From: Sodiomyces alkalinus F11
Lineage: Eukaryota > Ascomycota > Sordariomycetes > Glomerellales > Plectosphaerellaceae
Reading direction: 5' to 3'
Length of the DNA stretch: 64,000 nucleotides
NCBI RefSeq assembly: GCF_003711515.1
Contig: NW_021167081.1
Span: forward strand, 3,590,483 to 3,654,482
In this document: positions 59,651 to 64,000 of the stretch, one piece after another
Layout of the letters: each line of letters starts with the position of its first letter
How positions within the stretch are numbered: position 1 is the stretch's first letter
Made by a program: the position numbers and the translations under genes
The notes under the pieces: model-generated
Databases searched by the model: none
Seen by the model: only the letters and a program-made list of their open reading frames with translations
What the model was told of the DNA's origin: nothing

Positions 59651-60045
59651 TAATATTACTACTAATAATATCCTTAATATCCTTCGAGTATATCCTTTAT
59701 AATCGAACAAAGGATATCTTTCCCGTAAGCCTAGACTATTCTCTTTCGAGCCAGTTTATCTAATACGAGTTAAATAAAGGATCTACTACGAGTCAGACAA
59801 AGGATTACGATATTATTACGATATCGATCGCTTTATAAAGAAAGAAAGAACAAAGGATATTAACCGGTTCCCACGGTTCGGGTATTCCTTTCTTTGTTCT
59901 TCTTCTTTAATCGCTTTTCTCGATCCATACGCGTGCAGAAATCCTACCTTACAATCCCATTGTTACCTATCTATTTTTCCACTGCTTTTCGTGACTTTCG
60001 TCCCTTCCGCTTGTCCGCCATCTTCAACAATCCTCAAAAGTTATA
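59651..60045 (+). other. LINE-2 5' region, partly free of RIP
   Basis: The first 200 bp carry four AACAAAGGAT-like repeats (near 59706, 59775, 59797 and 59850). About 59870-60040 is normal-composition DNA (CATACGCGTGCAG, TTCCACTGC, GTCCGCCATC) within otherwise mutated DNA. It probably contains the internal promoter and leader of LINE-2. The junction with copia-D is near 59650 but I cannot place it exactly. Confidence 0.45.
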
Positions 60046-61580
60046 ATAGTCTATAAGGGCGTTAAGCAAAAGACGGCCGAGGTTACCCATAGTTTTAGAG
60101 GTTAGAAGGCCTTTCTTCCGGGAAGCGTTATTAGTCATCGAGAGCCCGTATTTATCTCTAGAAGTAGCTAATGGTTTTATATCAAAGATATTAATGTGCT
60201 AAAGCTCGCCGGCGCTTATAGTATAAGGTCGTGTGGCAAGATATAGATAATTCCGCAGTACCTTGACCCGAGTATTCTGATAATTAGCTATATACCGACG
60301 AACACTCCCACTAACCACGGGCGCGCAATAAGAGTAAAATTGGTAAGATCACTAAGACAGCTACTATAAATTCCGCCTCCTTCCCGGAATACTATTATAG
60401 CAGCACCGTAACCTCGGCGCTACAGTACGACTAGAAAAGTCGATAAGTAGTATTATCCCGACTTCGACCACGTAAAATTCATAATAGACGCACTTTTTGT
60501 AATATAGGCGCTCCCCTCCCCTTAGGGCAGGACGCCGCGCGGAACCGATATAACATTAAGAGGGGATTATCGCGCCCCCTAGAACCGAGAATAGCTAAAG
60601 TTAGGGTAGAAATCTAGGCCTTACTAGCTAATACGAATATAATAAAATAAGTTTTCAAGCTAGTAGAGGAACTAATTATTATACTTTATAACCGTAACTC
60701 TACTACTACGCTACCGTTAGTATACCTCTACGCTTCTGTCCGCTAAGTTATCCGAGAGGAACTCCGAAGGGGTATTAGCGGTATTAAGACGACCTAGGCT
60801 AATATTATAGCCTGGGCTCCCGTGGTGGTAGCGCCGTAAAACCCCGCCCCTCCTAAAATAATCCCCGCTAAATACCACTAGAAACTATATATCTGCTAAG
60901 GAGCCCTCCCCAAGGACTAGCCCCTTAAAGCTAGGACCCTAAAGGAAATTATCTAAGCTATAAACACCACGATTACCCGATATAATACTATAGCACTATA
61001 GAAGCTACTTAGCGGAGATATCTGCTTTACCTTTACCGAAAGGGCATATTACTATACTGCCTATAAGGAGTAATAAGTTAAGAAGGCCTTTAGGAAAAGA
61101 GCTATTCTAGCCACGTGAACCTATCCTACGCTTACTAATGCTATCCCTTAGGAGGTCCTTAACGGTTTATCCAAAGAAAACCTACTAGTATTCTTATAAG
61201 AAATAAACCCTGAAGCTAAAACCCTCTAAGCGTAATACCGATTACCCCGCTATAATACTAATAGGGTCGTGCTACTCCTTCTTAAATCGGCTTTTCCGGA
61301 AAGGGCGGTAAGCCTTATCCGAAAGACCTTTTTTTTCGAGGGAGGTAGCTATATCTATATACTATATAACCCTAACCTTATCCCCCTAAGGTGCTATAAG
61401 TGCCTATACTTTAGCTATAAGGCTAGCGGCTATATTATAGTAATAAGAGTATACCGTTACTACACTAAGCCCTAATCGGTATAGTTATAAGTTCTAAGAT
61501 ACTATAACGTTACGGCGCCGGGGCGTCCCCGCTATTACGCCGCTTATACCGGAGATTATACTACCTTTAACGATTTAAAT
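60046..61580 (+). pseudogene. LINE-2 ORF1 (gag-like) with zinc-knuckle remnant, broken
   Basis: The open stretch 61269-61475 contains RCYKCLYFSYKASGYIIV and RVYRYYTKP, a CCHC knuckle region (C-x2-C-x4-H-x4-C) in which the His and later Cys have become Tyr. Upstream is a helical, charged region typical of LINE ORF1. RNA-binding role known for the family. Confidence 0.7.
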
Positions 61581-61829
61581 CGATTACTAAAGAAAGAGGC
61601 TAAAAAGACCCGGGAGGTATATAAGTACCGAGCTAGAGACTTCGATATTATCTGTTAGACTAAAGTAGTATACCTGTGGTAGCCGTAGATTCTCTGCTAG
61701 ATTAGTTTCTCCTAGGACTAAGACTAACACCTTCAAGGGGTAAAGGACGCCCCCCGAAAAGGATTAGAGGCTAGGAGGGCTCCCTAATACTAGGCCCGAT
61801 AAACGCTTATATAGTCCCCTCGGAGATTA

Positions 61830-64000
61830 GGGAGGTATTATAGTAGTAGCCCTAGAGCTAGACCCCGGTTATACCGGGTATATTATCTTAACACCCCCAC
61901 TTTCCCTTTAACTAATAAGTATCCACGTGCCTATATAGAATATAGGGAGGAGTTAGGCTTAAAGGGAGCTCCTACTCTAGTACCGCGCTAAGTATAATAT
62001 AATAGCGATTTAGAAACGCGGCCTTGACCCTTTCACTAAAAGTCTAGCCTACCCCTACTAAGGGGTATACTGACTAGTCTAGGGAAAGGGCCGTGGCCGG
62101 CTCTCTATATAGATATAAGATACCCGCTATATAAGTAGACGGAGCGGGCTTACTATAACGTCTATATAGTTATATTCGGGACCGGAGATAATACTCTTAT
62201 AATCTAGTTAATCTACTCCGAGAAGTATTAGTTAGCTAGAATACCCTAGAATATACACCTATAAGATATACTTTATTATAGCACCGTTACGGGGCCGATA
62301 TATCCCCGTAGGGGACTTTAACCTATACTACCCCCTTTAATCCTAGCTACCACACTACTACCCTCGGGCCGATACCCTCCTTAACCTTACGACCTGCTAG
62401 AATCTAGACTTAGTTACTATACCTAGAACTACTACGTAGTACCGCCTAGGCCGGCGTGCTAGTGTTATCGACCTTATATAGGTAATATAAGGGCTCTGCT
62501 ATAAGTATAGAGGCCCTAATAACACCGTTATCGGATCGGACTACTACTTATAGATAGCCTATATCTATATAGTAATAAATACCGTGGCGATATTACCGCG
62601 GGACCCAGATTAGCCTAGGTAGGTCTAAAAGGATTGAAACACCTTATAGGTTCCTTAACTCACCGCCGGGTAGGTATGCTAGGCTAGCCCGCTTATACTA
62701 GCCGAAGATATTAATATAGTACTGAACAACCTAATCGAAGACCTTACGTCCTTAGCCGATAAGGTAGTACTGCGATACCTTGTTAATACCCTCGGACTCC
62801 TACTTACTCCCTAGTAAAACACGGAGCTAACCGCTTTTTACCTAAAGAGTAAGGCGTTTTTACCGTAGATATATAGCTAGGAAGTCTCGGAACCGATAGG
62901 ATAAGTTCTAGAAAGCGGAGAGGTACTAATATAAGGCTACAGCGGTAGCGAAAGCGTTTATACTAGTAGTACCTACTCTAGTTAACCGGGAAAAACGATA
63001 ACCTCTTTTAGTAACTATAGAAATAGGTATAAAGTAAGGGTAAAGTATCGCTGGACCCCTTATTAGTACCGTTATTCTCCAAAGACGATTAAAATAACCT
63101 GGCTACTATATATACAAAGAAAGCCAAAGTCCTAAGACGGAAGTTCCCCCCCCCCCCTTTACCCTACCGCTTTTAGGCTTTTAGGCGTGGAGTTCCCCCC
63201 CAGATATAATATCCGCCACGATATTATAGTAGCGGATATATAGGGGCGCCTTAAGAAGACTAAGCCATAGGTGGTACTAGGGGCTAATAGGCTCCTAGTA
63301 AGGCTCTTAAAGGCCTACGGACCCCCTTATACTGTAGACTAAGTGCTATCTTTATAGCGTGGCTTAAAGCGAGCTACTACCCGAAGAGGTGCCGTTATGC
63401 TACTATAATAGTCCTTAGGAAAGAAGGTCGGCCGCTAGCCGATTACGGGATAGTAAAGGGATAATAACTAATATTACTCCTTAGTATTATAGGTACGGTC
63501 CTTAAATGAATTGTAGCCGATTATATTATTATCGTAGCGGAGGAGTATCGGGTTCTTATAAAACGATACATAGGTAACTAAACCGGGTAAAGGATTAAGA
63601 TAATAGTATAAAGAGTTATAAAGACTATAAAGGTAAGCTAGGCCTATAGTAGTATTACTTTAATACTCTAACTAGATATAAAAAACGCCTTCGAGTCTAT
63701 CCCTTACTATTACCTCCTCGAGATACTTAAAACGGAAGGGTTCTCTTAGTAGCTTCTTACCCTAGTTAGTAGCTTTCTCTAAGACTATATAGAATAGCTA
63801 TTACTAAATAGCGAAACGGCCCCCCGGCAGCACCTTTATAGGGGAGTCCTATAAGGCTCCCCGATTTCCCTTATTCTTTATATCCTTTATATCTCTATCC
63901 TTTATAAGGAACTAAGGAGGACTCTAAAAACGAGAATAACTAGTTTTACTAATAATACGAATATTATCGCTTTTAGTAAAATAAAGGTATAAACGCTATA
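61830..64000 (+). pseudogene. LINE-2 ORF2: endonuclease and reverse transcriptase (broken, partial)
   Basis: Endonuclease: VGDFNL.YPL (about 62310, GDFNxHxxxW type), then RASVIDLI (about 62460) and SDYYL (about 62540), from SDH(R/Y)x. RT begins around 63380 and reaches FLYGS-type KAPRFPLFFI with GSPISPILF mutated (about 63850-63890). The window ends inside RT. Confidence 0.8.

Larger units (their letters stand above)
60046..64000 (+). mobile_element. LINE-2: Tad1-like non-LTR retrotransposon, runs off the window
   Basis: A gag-like ORF1 with zinc-knuckle remnant, an endonuclease domain, then RT, all on the plus strand and RIP-mutated. The 3' end is beyond 64000. Confidence 0.85.

Overview
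The window looks like chromosomal DNA of a filamentous ascomycete. About 57 of the 64 kb is transposon sequence heavily mutated in the manner of repeat-induced point mutation (RIP). CpA and TpG are scarce and TpA is abundant, while CpG survives in quantity. The old reading frames are broken mainly by TAG and TAA codons standing where Gln (CAG/CAA) or Trp (TGG) is expected, and conserved Cys and His have become Tyr. In the middle lies a 6.7-kb island of normal, intron-bearing genes (45065-51787).

Layout. 1-1137: a decayed frame of unknown origin. About 1138-14170: an old minus-strand Ty1/copia element (element 0), split by a second copia (copia-1, 4286-10452, 5-bp target duplication) and by a Mutator-like DNA transposon (11135-13930, 8-bp target duplication). 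14170-17837: LTR fragments, a microsatellite, one solo LTR and an almost RIP-free spacer. 17838-45064: a nested stack. The outermost layer is a plus-strand copia (copia-B, identical-length 194-bp LTRs). It is split at 19336-40619 by a minus-strand gypsy chromovirus (223-bp LTRs, perfect target duplication aaagg). The gypsy is in turn split by copia-2 (29308-35698, same family as copia-1) and by a Helitron (RepHel gene about 22780-27450). The Helitron neighbourhood also carries two unexplained plus-strand decayed genes, one with a well-preserved intron.

Gene island: SMD1 (spliceosomal Sm protein, plus strand, three exons), MTQ2 (eRF1 glutamine methyltransferase, minus strand), a possible 98-aa cysteine-rich protein (minus strand), and YVC1 (vacuolar TRP-type cation channel, minus strand, five exons). 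These are functionally unrelated housekeeping genes. Retrotransposon ends lie 209 bp upstream of the SMD1 start codon and 150 bp upstream of the YVC1 start codon.

51788-64000: a minus-strand copia (copia-D), split in its RNase H region by a Tad1-like LINE (about 52392-56850) and cut off in its integrase region near 59.65 kb by a second LINE that runs out of the window.

I worked by eye. LTR ends, target duplications, splice sites and the three main genes were located base by base; protein domain limits inside the decayed elements are approximate. I found no tRNA, rRNA or CRISPR array.
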